Source: Nocardioides sp. 1609 (GTDB lineage: Bacteria; Actinomycetota; Actinomycetes; Propionibacteriales; Nocardioidaceae). Taken from it: a stretch of 64,000 nt of DNA. Numbering within the stretch: position 1 is the first letter of the stretch; every line of letters begins with the position of its first letter. The notes under the pieces were generated by a model that searched no databases, was not told where the DNA came from, and saw only the letters and a program-made list of their open reading frames with translations. Below are positions 53,232 to 64,000 of this stretch, piece by piece. A program made the position numbers and the translations under genes. Location: the NCBI RefSeq assembly GCF_004522105.1, contig NZ_SPUJ01000002.1, forward strand, positions 186,001 to 250,000, in the 5' to 3' direction.

Positions 53232-54086
53232 ATGCCTGTCAACCTGAAGATCCACACCCGCCTCGCCGGACTCGCGGCCACCGCCGCGGCGACGGCGCTC
53301 GTCGTCGTCGGACCGGTGCCGACCAGCACGGCGTCCGCCCCCGCACCCGCGGCCGGCCCGACGTCCAGGGCAGCATCCGGGCCGCCGCCCGGCCACCCGA
53401 TCACCGAGCTCGTCGGGCAGTTCCCACTGCCCAAGCTCACCGAGACCGAGGCCCACCTCAGCCTGTCGAAGTGGGGCTACCGGTTCCAGGCCGGCATGGC
53501 CGACAACCAGGTGAGGATCACCGAGGTCGGCAACCGGCTCCGCTTCGCCGACGCCGCCGCGCGCCGCTGGGCGCACCTGCCGAAGACCTGCCAGCGCCGC
53601 CCGGCCGACGTCGGCATCGCCGCGTCGTGCCGGATCCCGGCGAGCTTCAGGAGCAGCCGGATGTTCCTCGAGGTCTGGCCGCGCCTGGGCGACGACACCG
53701 TCGACGGCTCGACCCTGTCGGCGAAGTACCGCATGTGGGTGCTGGTCGACGAGGGCGACGACACGATCCACCTCGGCGCCGGTGCCGACTTCGCGAACGG
53801 CGCGTTCGACGACGACACCGTCACCGGCGGCCGGGGCAACGACTGGATCCGCGTCGGCACCGGGTCGAACGCCGTCGACGGCGGTCCCGGCCGGGACCGC
53901 CTGATGGGCGGCGACGACCGCGACCTCATCCGCGGCGGACCGGGCGTCGACCGGCTCGGCGGCCACGGCGGGCAGGACGTCCTGTGGGGCGAGGGAGCCG
54001 ACGACATCGTCGTCGGCGGCTCGGGCAGCGACGTCGGCTACCGCGAGGGCGAGGACCGGTTCCGCGAGGTCGAGTCGGTGCGCTGA
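53232..54086 (+). CDS. Secreted RTX-type (hemolysin repeat) calcium-binding protein
   Basis: 284 residues. Signal peptide 1-38. From about residue 190 on, glycine/aspartate nonapeptide repeats of the GGxGxDxxx type (GGRGNDWIR, GGPGRDRLM, GGPGVDRLG, GSGSDV) form a parallel beta roll that binds calcium. The central part is not recognised. The ATG at 53232 gives the signal peptide. Function unknown; it stands alone and ends in a strong terminator. Confidence 0.82.
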   Translation: MPVNLKIHTRLAGLAATAAATALVVVGPVPTSTASAPAPAAGPTSRAASGPPPGHPITELVGQFPLPKLTETEAHLSLSKWGYRFQAGMADNQVRITEVGNRLRFADAAARRWAHLPKTCQRRPADVGIAASCRIPASFRSSRMFLEVWPRLGDDTVDGSTLSAKYRMWVLVDEGDDTIHLGAGADFANGAFDDDTVTGGRGNDWIRVGTGSNAVDGGPGRDRLMGGDDRDLIRGGPGVDRLGGHGGQDVLWGEGADDIVVGGSGSDVGYREGEDRFREVESVR

Positions 54087-54117
54087 GCAGGCACCACGCG
54101 CCTCCGGGACGTGTGAC

Positions 54118-54150
54118 GCCCCCCGCACCGTGGTCGACGGTGCGGGGGGC
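54118..54150. terminator. Bidirectional terminator between the RTX and mtlA genes
   Basis: GCCCCCCGCACCG (54118-54130) pairs perfectly with CGGTGCGGGGGGC (54138-54150), loop 7 nt, between two convergent genes. Confidence 0.8.
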
Positions 54151-54174
54151 GTGCTCGTGGTGCAGCGGGCCGGG

Positions 54175-56187
54175 TCAGGCCGGCTGCAGGGCGCCGAGGA
54201 TCGCGCGGACCTCGGCCTCGGTGCCGGCCGCCTGGAGGCGGGCGACCTGGTCGGCGTCGACGAAGATCTCGGCGATCTTGGCGAGCAGCTTGAGGTGCTC
54301 GTTGCCGGCGGAGGCGATGCCGATGACGAACCTGACCTCCTTGCCCTTCCAGTCGACGGGCTCGGCGTAGCGCACGAACGTGATCGCGGTCCGGCTGACG
54401 CCGCTCTTGGCGTCGTTGGTGCCGTGCGGGATCGCCAGCAGGTTGCCCATGTAGGTCGACACGGAGCCCTCGCGGGTGTGCATCGCGTCGGCGTAGGCCT
54501 GGTCGGCCGCCCCCGAGGCGACGAGCAGGGCACCGGCGCGGGTGATCGCCTCGTCCCGCGACTCCGAGGGCGCGTCGAGCACGAGCGAGCCCTCGGGGAG
54601 CAGCGAGTCGGCCGAGGCCAGGGACTCCGTGGTCGCCGGCTCGGCCGCGGTGGCCGAGGCTGCGCCGCCGGCACCGTTGCGCTGCTCGACCAGCTCGACG
54701 ATCTCGTCGTAGCGCGGGCTGTTCATGAAGTTCTCGACCGACACGTGCGCCGCGGACGGCGTCCGCTGCTGGGCCCGGGCGGTGAGGTCCTGGTGGGTGA
54801 CCACGAGGTCGATGTCGTCGTTCAGGTTCGAGATGGCCTTGTTGACGACCGAGACGTCGGCGAACCCGGCCGCGCGGATCTTCTTGCGCAGCACCGAGGC
54901 GCCCATGGCGGAGGAGCCCATGCCGGCGTCGCAGGCGAAGACGATGCTGTTGATCGGGCCGCTGGCGGCACCGGTCAGCATCGAGGAGACCGAGGACTTC
55001 TTGCCCTTCGTGGCCTCCATCTGCGCCGTGGCGGCGGCGAGGTCGCCGTCGTCCTCGGACCGGTCGGTCTTGAGCAGCAGCGAGGCGATCGCGAAGGTCA
55101 CGGCGGCCGAGGCGGCCACCGACAGGGCGACGCCGAAGTAGGAGCCCTTCGCGGTCTGGGCGAACACCGCGATGATCGAGCCGGGCGAGGCCGGGGCACG
55201 CAGGCCGGTGTCGAAGGCGACGTTGACCGCGACGCCGGTGGCGCCACCGGCGATGACGGCGAGGAGCAGCTTGGGCTTCATCAGGACGTAGGGGAAGTAG
55301 ATCTCGTGGATGCCGCCGAAGAAGTGGATGATCGCCGCGCCGGGGGCCGAGGCCTTGGCCAGGCCCTTGCCGAAGAACGTGAACGCCAGCAGGATGCCGA
55401 GCCCCGGGCCGGGGTTGGCCTCGAGGAGGAAGAGCACCGACTTGCCGTTCTCCGCGGCCTCCTGGAGGCCGAGCGGGGTGAGCGCGCCGTGGTTGATCGC
55501 GTTGTTGAGGAAGAACACCTTGGCCGGCTCGATGAACACCGAGGTCAGCGGCAGCAGGTTGTTGTCGACGAGGGTCTCGACGATGTTGCTCGCGATGTTG
55601 GTGATCTCGTTGACCAGGCGGGCCACGGCGAAGAAGCCGAAGATCGCCATCGCCAGGCCGGTGATGCCGGCCGAGAACTGGTTGACCAGCATCTCGAAGC
55701 CGGACTTGACCTTGCCGTCCCAGAGCGAGTCGAGCTGCTTCATCACCCAGGCCGACAGCGGCCCGAGGATCATCGCGCCCAGGAACATGTGGATCTGGCC
55801 GAGCTCGGTGAACTCCGCCTGGGGCTTGCCGGCGGCGAGCCAGTCGGTGAGCGCGTCGGCGTTGGTGTTGGCGATCAGCAGGTCCGAGCCGGCGATCGCA
55901 CCGATCACCGCGAACGCGCCGACGACGGCACCGCGGTCGCCGTAGATCATCCGGCCGCCGGTCGCGGCGATGATGATCGGGAGCAGGTAGTGGATCGCCG
56001 GGCCCACGATGGTGGCCAGGTCCGCGTTGGGCAGCCAGCCGTCCGGGATGAAGAGCGCGGTGAGGAAGCCCCACGCGATGAGTGCCGGGATGTTCGGCAT
56101 GATCATGTTCGACATCGCGGTGCCGAACTTCTGGATGCGTACGCGGAGCCCGTCCGAGCTCGTCGCGTGCGTTGTGCTGGTCGCCAT
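54175..56187 (-). CDS. mtlA: Mannitol-specific PTS permease, EIICBA
   Basis: 670 residues with all three domains. EIIC about 1-375 (eight or so membrane segments, family motif HFFGGIHEIYFPY at about 288-300), EIIB about 410-495 with the phosphocysteine Cys419 in VFACDAGMGSSAMG, and EIIA about 525-670 with the phosphohistidine His588 in LLAIPHGTNDAKS. It imports mannitol as mannitol 1-phosphate using HPr/EI encoded elsewhere. ATG at 56187 follows GGAGAAGG. Divergent from a zinc alcohol dehydrogenase. Confidence 0.92.
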   Translation of the reverse strand: MATSTTHATSSDGLRVRIQKFGTAMSNMIMPNIPALIAWGFLTALFIPDGWLPNADLATIVGPAIHYLLPIIIAATGGRMIYGDRGAVVGAFAVIGAIAGSDLLIANTNADALTDWLAAGKPQAEFTELGQIHMFLGAMILGPLSAWVMKQLDSLWDGKVKSGFEMLVNQFSAGITGLAMAIFGFFAVARLVNEITNIASNIVETLVDNNLLPLTSVFIEPAKVFFLNNAINHGALTPLGLQEAAENGKSVLFLLEANPGPGLGILLAFTFFGKGLAKASAPGAAIIHFFGGIHEIYFPYVLMKPKLLLAVIAGGATGVAVNVAFDTGLRAPASPGSIIAVFAQTAKGSYFGVALSVAASAAVTFAIASLLLKTDRSEDDGDLAAATAQMEATKGKKSSVSSMLTGAASGPINSIVFACDAGMGSSAMGASVLRKKIRAAGFADVSVVNKAISNLNDDIDLVVTHQDLTARAQQRTPSAAHVSVENFMNSPRYDEIVELVEQRNGAGGAASATAAEPATTESLASADSLLPEGSLVLDAPSESRDEAITRAGALLVASGAADQAYADAMHTREGSVSTYMGNLLAIPHGTNDAKSGVSRTAITFVRYAEPVDWKGKEVRFVIGIASAGNEHLKLLAKIAEIFVDADQVARLQAAGTEAEVRAILGALQPA

Positions 56188-56327
56188 CAGCGCCTTCTCC
56201 CTACACGGGGGCTCTCGGCCCCGACCTGGGCACGGACCGCCGGACACCCGCCGGAGCGGCTGTGACGGCAGTCACGCGAATCTGTGAATGCCTTTATATC
56301 TTCGACCTGAACCCCCGTCAAGCAAAA

Positions 56328-56343
56328 CGAACCAACATGTTCG
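56328..56343. promoter_or_regulatory. Inverted repeat in the mtlA/dehydrogenase promoter region
   Basis: CGAAC-CAACAT-GTTCG (56328-56343) surrounds the 8-nt palindrome AACATGTT. Only 140 nt upstream of mtlA and 67 nt upstream of the dehydrogenase in an AT-richer segment, it could regulate both. Confidence 0.45.
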
Positions 56344-56409
56344 GGTCCAATCCCACATTTGTGCGTTAGGGTCCCTTCATCCCGGACAACGACGTTGAGG
56401 AGAGACACC

Positions 56410-57456
56410 ATGAAGGCCCTGAGGTTCTACGCACCCGAGGACGTCCGACTGGTCGACGTCCCCGAGCCCGAGTGCGGCCCGGACGAGGTCAAGATCAAGG
56501 TCAAGAACTGCTCGACGTGCGGCACCGACGTCAAGATCAAGAAGAACGGCCACGTCAACATCACCGGTGAGACCACGCTCGGCCACGAGGTCGCCGGCGA
56601 GGTCGTCGAGGTCGGCGCGGACGCGCTCGGCGGGTTCCAGGTCGGCGAGCGCGTGCAGTGCATCGCCGCCGTCCCCTGCGGCGAGTGCCACGAGTGCCGC
56701 AAGGGCTGGATGGAGGTCTGCCAGAACCAGACGTCCGTCGGCTACCAGTACGACGGCGGCTTCGCCGAGTACATGATCGTCCCGCAGCAGGTCCTCAAGG
56801 TCGACGGCCTCAACCGGATCCCCGACAACGTCGGCTACGACGAGGCCTCCGCCGCCGAGCCGTTCGCCTGCGCGATCAACGCCCAGGAGCAGCTCGGCAT
56901 CGAGGAGGGCGACTTCGTCGTCGTCTTCGGCGCCGGCCCGATCGGCTGCATGCACATCCGCATCGCCCGCGGCGTCCACCAGGTCGGCACCGTCGTCCTG
57001 GTCGACATCAACGACGAGCGGCTGAAGATGTCGGCCGACGCCGTCCAGCCCGACCACGTCATCAACGCCGCCGACGTCGACGTCGTCGCGAAGGTCATGG
57101 AGCTCACCGGCGGCCGCGGCGCGGACGTCGTCATCACCGCCACCCCCGCGAACGTGACCCAGGAGCAGGCGATCGCGATGGCCGCGCGCCAGGGCCGGAT
57201 CTCCTTCTTCGGCGGCCTGCCCAAGAACGACCCGTTCATCAAGGCCGACTCGAACCTGATCCACTACCGCCAGCTGCACGTGCACGGCGCCAACGGCTCC
57301 TCGCCCGAGCACAACAAGCGGGCCCTCGAGTACATCTCGACCGGCCAGGTCCCGGTCAAGGACCTCATCACCCGCCACGTCCCGCTCGACGACGTCATGT
57401 CGGTCTTCGACATCGTCGCGAAGGGCGAGGCGATCAAGGTCACCGTCGAGCCGTAG
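56410..57456 (+). CDS. Zinc-dependent medium-chain dehydrogenase (polyol or polyol-phosphate type)
   Basis: 348 residues. Catalytic zinc ligands Cys37 (STCGTD) and His59-Glu60 (GHE); structural zinc Cys90, Cys93, Cys96 and Cys104; NAD-binding VVFGAGPIGCM (about 176-186). The family includes sorbitol, threonine and galactitol-1-phosphate dehydrogenases. Divergent from mtlA with no MtlD gene nearby, it is a candidate to oxidise mannitol 1-phosphate to fructose 6-phosphate. The ATG follows GAGGAGAG. Confidence 0.85.
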   Translation: MKALRFYAPEDVRLVDVPEPECGPDEVKIKVKNCSTCGTDVKIKKNGHVNITGETTLGHEVAGEVVEVGADALGGFQVGERVQCIAAVPCGECHECRKGWMEVCQNQTSVGYQYDGGFAEYMIVPQQVLKVDGLNRIPDNVGYDEASAAEPFACAINAQEQLGIEEGDFVVVFGAGPIGCMHIRIARGVHQVGTVVLVDINDERLKMSADAVQPDHVINAADVDVVAKVMELTGGRGADVVITATPANVTQEQAIAMAARQGRISFFGGLPKNDPFIKADSNLIHYRQLHVHGANGSSPEHNKRALEYISTGQVPVKDLITRHVPLDDVMSVFDIVAKGEAIKVTVEP

Positions 57457-57466
57457 GTCCGTGGCG

Positions 57467-57543
57467 CGCTGACCCGTCACCCATTGGTGACGGGTCAGCG
57501 TGATCTCGACGCTGACCCGTCACCTATCGGTGACGGGTCAGCG
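57467..57543. terminator. Two identical hairpins in tandem between convergent genes
   Basis: CGCTGACCCGTCACC pairs with GGTGACGGGTCAGCG twice: 57467-57500 and 57510-57543, start to start 43 nt, arms identical. The second overlaps the last codons of the convergent hydrolase gene. Likely a duplicated bidirectional terminator. Confidence 0.75.
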
Positions 57544-58710
57544 GGAACGGGGGGCGAAGGGAGCGCCGGGGGCGAAGGCGCGGCCGGCGAACCGCTCCCC
57601 CACCAGCTGGTGCGTGGCGGCGTCGGGGTGCAGCCCGTCAGGGAGCGGGTGCTCGGCCTCGTCGGGCTCGCCGTACAGGTCGGGACCGTCGAGCAGGTGC
57701 AGGCGGGGGTCGGACGCCGTCCGCTCGGCGACGACCCGCGCGAGCTCCTCGCGGACCACCCGGAGCGTGAGCCGGCCGGCCGGGACGTCGGCGGGGTCGC
57801 CGGTGGCGACGAAGCCGAGCCGGCCCTCGGCCAGCGCCGCGAGGTCGGGGGCGAGCGGGCCCGGGGTGTCCTCGTGGAGGGGGCAGCGGAGCGGGGTGAC
57901 GAGGAGGAGCGGCACGTCCGGGTGTCCCTCACGGATCGTGTCGAGGAACCCGTGCACCGCCGGGCCGAACGCGCGACGCCGCATCAGGTCGGTGTTGACC
58001 ACGTTGATGCCGACCTTGATGCTGACCAGGTCGGCGGGGGTGTCGCGCAGCGCGCGCGCCGTGAACGGGTCGAGCAGTGCACCGCCGCCGAAGCCGAGGT
58101 TGACCAGCTCGACGCCCGCGAGCCGGGCCGCGACGACCGGCCAGGTGCCGGTCGGGGTGGCGGCGTTCGAGCCGTGGCTGATCGAGCTGCCGTGGTGGAG
58201 CCAGGTACGTCGTCCGGTGCGGTCGAGCGGCCCGACCGGGGCGTCGGCGCGCAACGCGACCAGCACGGTCGTCTCGTCGTGCGGCAACCAGATCTCGACG
58301 TCCTTGGTCCCGGCGGCGAGGCCGTCGAAGCGCACCGTCGCCGGCGCGCCCGCCTCGTGGCCGAACGTGCCGGTCGTCATGTCGACGGTCAGGACGTCGC
58401 CGCCCACCGCGCTCCCCCGGGCGACGACGGCTCCGTCGACCACGAGGTCGTAGCTGCCGTCGGGCCGGCTCGGGGCGCCGACGTAGACCCGCTTGGTCGG
58501 GATCGTGTCGAGCTCGAGCACCGTCGCCGCGGTGCGGAACGCCAGCCGGACGCCGGCGGGCTGCGACTCGGCCATCGCCAGCTGCGGGTCGGCGTTCTGC
58601 GCGCGGGCACGGGCCGGGAGCCGGTGCGGGACGAGCCCGCGGTCGGTCCGCTCGAGCTCGATCGCGCCGCGCACCAGGTGGTCGAGCGGGATGTCGGTCA
58701 GGGTGGGCAC
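57538..58710 (-). CDS. SGNH/GDSL-family hydrolase
   Basis: 390 residues. A beta-rich N-terminal domain (about 1-165) precedes the SGNH core: block I Ser in HHGSSISHG, block II Gly in NLGFGGG, block III Asn in IKVGINVVN, and block V Asp/His in DGLHPDAATH. No signal peptide, so a cytoplasmic esterase, possibly sugar-acetyl esterase-like. GTG start. It lies one nucleotide after the TetR stop on the same strand. Confidence 0.85.
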   Translation of the reverse strand: MPTLTDIPLDHLVRGAIELERTDRGLVPHRLPARARAQNADPQLAMAESQPAGVRLAFRTAATVLELDTIPTKRVYVGAPSRPDGSYDLVVDGAVVARGSAVGGDVLTVDMTTGTFGHEAGAPATVRFDGLAAGTKDVEIWLPHDETTVLVALRADAPVGPLDRTGRRTWLHHGSSISHGSNAATPTGTWPVVAARLAGVELVNLGFGGGALLDPFTARALRDTPADLVSIKVGINVVNTDLMRRRAFGPAVHGFLDTIREGHPDVPLLLVTPLRCPLHEDTPGPLAPDLAALAEGRLGFVATGDPADVPAGRLTLRVVREELARVVAERTASDPRLHLLDGPDLYGEPDEAEHPLPDGLHPDAATHQLVGERFAGRAFAPGAPFAPRSR

Positions 58711-58711
58711 G

Positions 58712-59299
58712 TCAGGTCCTCGGGTCGTCGTCGGTGGTCGGCCACGAGCGCAGGAGCGCGTCGAGGCTGTCGATCACGCGCACCCAGGACTCCTGGGAGT
58801 CGGGCGCGCTGTGGCTGAAGGCGCCGCGGAGCTCGAGGCTCACGTAGCCGTGGAACACGCTCCCGAGCAGCCGGACGGCGTGGGTCCGGTCGGGCTCGGC
58901 GAGGTGGTAGTCGCGCAGCACGGCGCGGGTCATCGCCGCGTGCCGGGGGCCGGCGCTGGCCAGCGCGGTCTCGTGGTCGAGGGGGTGCTGCGCGGCGGCG
59001 TACCTCCCGGGGTGCTCGCGGGCGTAGTCGCGGAACACCCCGCCCAGCGCGGCGAGCGCGTCGCGGCCGGCCCGACCGGCGAGCTCCCCGGCGGCCAGGT
59101 CGGCGAGCTCGGCGAGCGCGAGCAGCGCGATCCGGGTCTGGAGGTCGCCCAGGCCCGCGACGTGGGAGTAGAGGCTGGCCACCTTCACGCCGAGGCGCTC
59201 GGCGAGCGCCGACAGCGTCACCTCCCCGAAGCCCACCTCGTCGGCGAGGTCCGCTCCGGCGACGGTGACCCGTTCCGCGTTCAGTCCTGCTCGCACCAT
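58712..59299 (-). CDS. TetR-family regulator of the SGNH hydrolase operon
   Basis: 195 residues. HTH VTLSALAERLGVKVASLYSHV, C-terminal domain of the WHG (TetR_C_33-like) type. Start at 59299 is chosen over 59317 because it follows GGAG and leaves the operator free. The downstream hydrolase gene is 1 nt away, so both are co-regulated. Confidence 0.88.
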   Translation of the reverse strand: MVRAGLNAERVTVAGADLADEVGFGEVTLSALAERLGVKVASLYSHVAGLGDLQTRIALLALAELADLAAGELAGRAGRDALAALGGVFRDYAREHPGRYAAAQHPLDHETALASAGPRHAAMTRAVLRDYHLAEPDRTHAVRLLGSVFHGYVSLELRGAFSHSAPDSQESWVRVIDSLDALLRSWPTTDDDPRT

Positions 59300-59311
59300 G
59301 TCTCCATCGTA

Positions 59312-59336
59312 ATTCACCTACAGGCATTAGGTAAAT
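59312..59336. promoter_or_regulatory. Probable operator of the TetR/SGNH operon
   Basis: ATTCACCTA (59312-59320) and TAGGTAAAT (59328-59336), 7-nt spacer, match at 8 of 9 arm positions. It lies 13 nt upstream of the TetR start, in an AT-rich stretch between divergent genes. Confidence 0.6.
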
Positions 59337-59404
59337 TCCGATTTTCTTCAGTCTCGGCAGGGCGTGGATGGGTGGTGCGGCCGACGGCGTGGTGGGATGC
59401 ACGC

Positions 59405-60160
59405 ATGACGAGCACGAGCAGCAGCCACAGCCCCGTCGGCATCGACTTCGGCGGCTCCGGGATCAAGGGGGCCCTGGTCGACCTGGAGCGGGGTGACTTC
59501 GACGGGGAGCGCAGCCGGATCCCGACACCGGAGCCCTCGACCCCGGACGCGGTCGCCGCGGTGCTGGTCGAGCTGCTGGAGGCGCTCGGCGGCGACGGGC
59601 CCGTGGGGGTCACGGTGCCCGGGGTGGTGCGTGAGGGCGTCGTGCGCAGTGCCGCGAACATCGACCCCTCCTGGATCGGTGCCGACGCCGCCGCCGTCTT
59701 CGGCACCGCCACCGGACGCCGGGTGCTCGCGCTCAACGACGCCGACGCGGCCGGCCTGGCGGAGGCGACGTACGGCGCCGCGCGGGGCCAGCGCGGCCTG
59801 GTCATCGTCACCACCCTCGGCACCGGCATCGGCTCGGCGCTCCTGCAGGACGGCGTCCTGGTGCCGAACTCCGAGCTCGGCCACCTCGAGGTCGAGGGCC
59901 GCAACGCCGAGTCGCACGCCGCCAACAGTGCCCGCGAGAAGGAGGACCTCTCCTGGGAGGAGTGGGCCGAGCGGCTCACGACCTACTACGGGACGGTCGA
60001 GCGGCTGCTCTCGCCCGACCTGTTCGTCGTCGGCGGCGGGGTCAGCAAGCACGCCGACCAGTTCCTGCCGATGGTCCGCATCGACACCCCGATCATCCCC
60101 GCGGTGCTGCGCAACAAGGCCGGGATCATCGGCGCCGCGCTGCACGCGAGCCGGGCCTGA
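59405..60160 (+). CDS. ppgK: Polyphosphate glucokinase
   Basis: 251 residues of the ROK family. N-terminal GIDFGGSGIKGALVD phosphate-binding motif, LNDADAAGLAEA, TTLGTGIGSAL, and ELGHLEVEGRNAE (substrate Glu). This is the actinobacterial glucokinase using polyphosphate and/or ATP to make glucose 6-phosphate. ATG at 59405. Followed by a methyltransferase gene after 32 nt. Confidence 0.92.
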   Translation: MTSTSSSHSPVGIDFGGSGIKGALVDLERGDFDGERSRIPTPEPSTPDAVAAVLVELLEALGGDGPVGVTVPGVVREGVVRSAANIDPSWIGADAAAVFGTATGRRVLALNDADAAGLAEATYGAARGQRGLVIVTTLGTGIGSALLQDGVLVPNSELGHLEVEGRNAESHAANSAREKEDLSWEEWAERLTTYYGTVERLLSPDLFVVGGGVSKHADQFLPMVRIDTPIIPAVLRNKAGIIGAALHASRA

Positions 60161-60192
60161 GAGCCGGGCCTGAGAGCGGGCCTGGGACGACG

Positions 60193-61059
60193 ATGAGCGG
60201 CGACAACGAGGGGCAGCGCTCCGACTGGACCGACGCCGGGCGCGGCTGGGTCGCGCAGGAGGCCGTCTTCGACGCCGCCTTCGCGCCCGTGACCGAGGCC
60301 ATCCTGACGGCCGCCCGGCTCACGACGGGTGATCGCGTCCTGGACGTCGGCTGCGGCTCCGGCACCCTGCTCGCCGCCGCGACCGCGGCCGGTGCCGAGG
60401 CGGTCGGGGTCGACATCTCCCCCACGATGGTCGAGGCGGCCCGCCGCCGGGTGCCGGCCGCGACGGTCGCGCTCGCCGACGTCCAGGAGAGCGACCTGCT
60501 CGACGTCGCCCCGGGACGCCCGTTCGACCGGGTGGTCTCGCGCTTCGGCGTGATGTTCTTCGCCGACCCCGTCGCCGCGTTCTCCCGGGTCCGGGCGGCC
60601 GTCGCCGACGACGCCACCCTCGTCTTCGCGTGCTGGCGCACCCGCGAGGAGAACCCGGTCTTCACCCGCGGCACCGACGTCCTCACCCGGCGGCTGCCGG
60701 CCGCCGAGCCCGAGGCGGACGACGCCCCCGGCCCCACGACGTTCGCCGACCCCGCGCGGCTCCGCGCCGTGCTGTCCGCGGCCGGCTGGGCGCCCACGGT
60801 CGCGCCGTTCGACTTCGTGTGCGACTACGCCGCGGCCGACCCCACCGGGCGCAGCGACGGGGTCGAGGAGCGCCTGGCCGTGGTGCTGGCGACCTCCACC
60901 GGCGCCCGGGCCCGCGCCGTCCTCGAGCCCGGGCTCGGCCCGGACGGATGGGCCGCTCTCGTCGAGGAGGTCCGCGCCGACCTGCGCTCGCACCTCGACG
61001 ACGACGGTGCGCTGCGGATGCCCGGTGCCGTCTGGCTCGTCACCGCGACCCCGGCCTGA
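60193..61059 (+). CDS. Class I SAM-dependent methyltransferase
   Basis: 288 residues. SAM-binding VLDVGCGSGTLL (about 50-61), GVDISPTMVEAAR acid after beta 2, and DRVVSRFGVMFFADP. Ubiquinone/sterol-type (UbiE-like) methyltransferase fold. Substrate unknown. Start after CCTGGGACGACG is weakly supported. Probably co-transcribed with ppgK. Confidence 0.85.
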   Translation: MSGDNEGQRSDWTDAGRGWVAQEAVFDAAFAPVTEAILTAARLTTGDRVLDVGCGSGTLLAAATAAGAEAVGVDISPTMVEAARRRVPAATVALADVQESDLLDVAPGRPFDRVVSRFGVMFFADPVAAFSRVRAAVADDATLVFACWRTREENPVFTRGTDVLTRRLPAAEPEADDAPGPTTFADPARLRAVLSAAGWAPTVAPFDFVCDYAAADPTGRSDGVEERLAVVLATSTGARARAVLEPGLGPDGWAALVEEVRADLRSHLDDDGALRMPGAVWLVTATPA

Positions 61060-61183
61060 CCGCACGGCGCGTCTCCGCGGTCAGGACTGGACCGCCACCT
61101 CCCCGCCGGCACGACTACGCTGGTCGTCCAAGGGTGCGAGCCGGGGTCCTCCACCGAGATGGCAGCGGGGAAAGGGGCCGGAC

Positions 61184-64000
<2,817 letters not shown>

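Overview
The window is one contiguous piece of a GC-rich actinobacterial chromosome. An F420-dependent LLM-family oxidoreductase, polyphosphate glucokinase, many GTG starts with 4-nt GTGA/ATGA overlaps, TetR-linked acyl-CoA genes and dispersed GTTGGTCGAGC/GAGTCGAGACC repeats all point to Nocardioidaceae (Nocardioides-like). That assignment is an inference from style and content; no rRNA or tRNA gene is present to confirm it. About 50 protein genes are supported, with partial genes at both ends.

Layout. 1-9.7 kb: end of an ABC-2 exporter ATPase and its permease, a small membrane protein, an alpha/beta-hydrolase lipoprotein, a GNAT enzyme, purL, a zinc-ribbon polytopic membrane protein with repeat-rich tails, and a secreted DUF1906/peptidoglycan-binding protein. 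9.7-14.9 kb: TetR regulator, FadD-type acyl-CoA synthetase, F420-type oxidoreductase, SDR and an unknown protein. 15-20 kb: an operon of CopC-CopD fusion, APH-fold protein, DAO-family oxidoreductase and small anchored protein, then a tautomerase. 20-27 kb: a 2261-residue secreted protein joining a ThuA-like domain, a copper-radical (galactose/glyoxal) oxidase with all five cofactor residues visible, and repeated LamG/Ig/cadherin-like modules. 27-38 kb: a tightly packed uronate operon, kduI-kduD-ABC sugar importer (binding protein, two permeases, ATPase)-aldehyde dehydrogenase-KDPG aldolase-KDG kinase, divergent from an IclR regulator. A GAAC-N3-GTTC box lies in the kduI/IclR intergenic region and again upstream of the giant oxidase gene, suggesting one regulon.

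38-38.5 kb is an intergenic repeat array. 38.5-53 kb is an acyl-CoA region: a branched-chain-type (Liv) importer with a LivM-LivG fusion, three acyl-CoA dehydrogenases (two resembling the ACAD10/11 clade), two ACAD10/11-like kinase-fold proteins, an alpha-methylacyl-CoA racemase, thioesterase, enoyl-CoA hydratase/isomerase and a TetR regulator. It resembles a split version of the ACAD10/11 4-hydroxyacyl-CoA phosphorylation/elimination route. A palindrome of the form ACCGAACG-N2-CGTTCGGT occurs at three promoters of this class and may define a lipid regulon.

53-64 kb: a secreted RTX-type protein, the mannitol PTS permease mtlA divergent from a zinc polyol-type dehydrogenase, an SGNH hydrolase with a TetR regulator, polyphosphate glucokinase, a methyltransferase and a PAS/GAF hybrid histidine kinase cut by the window end. 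Strong hairpins separate most convergent units.
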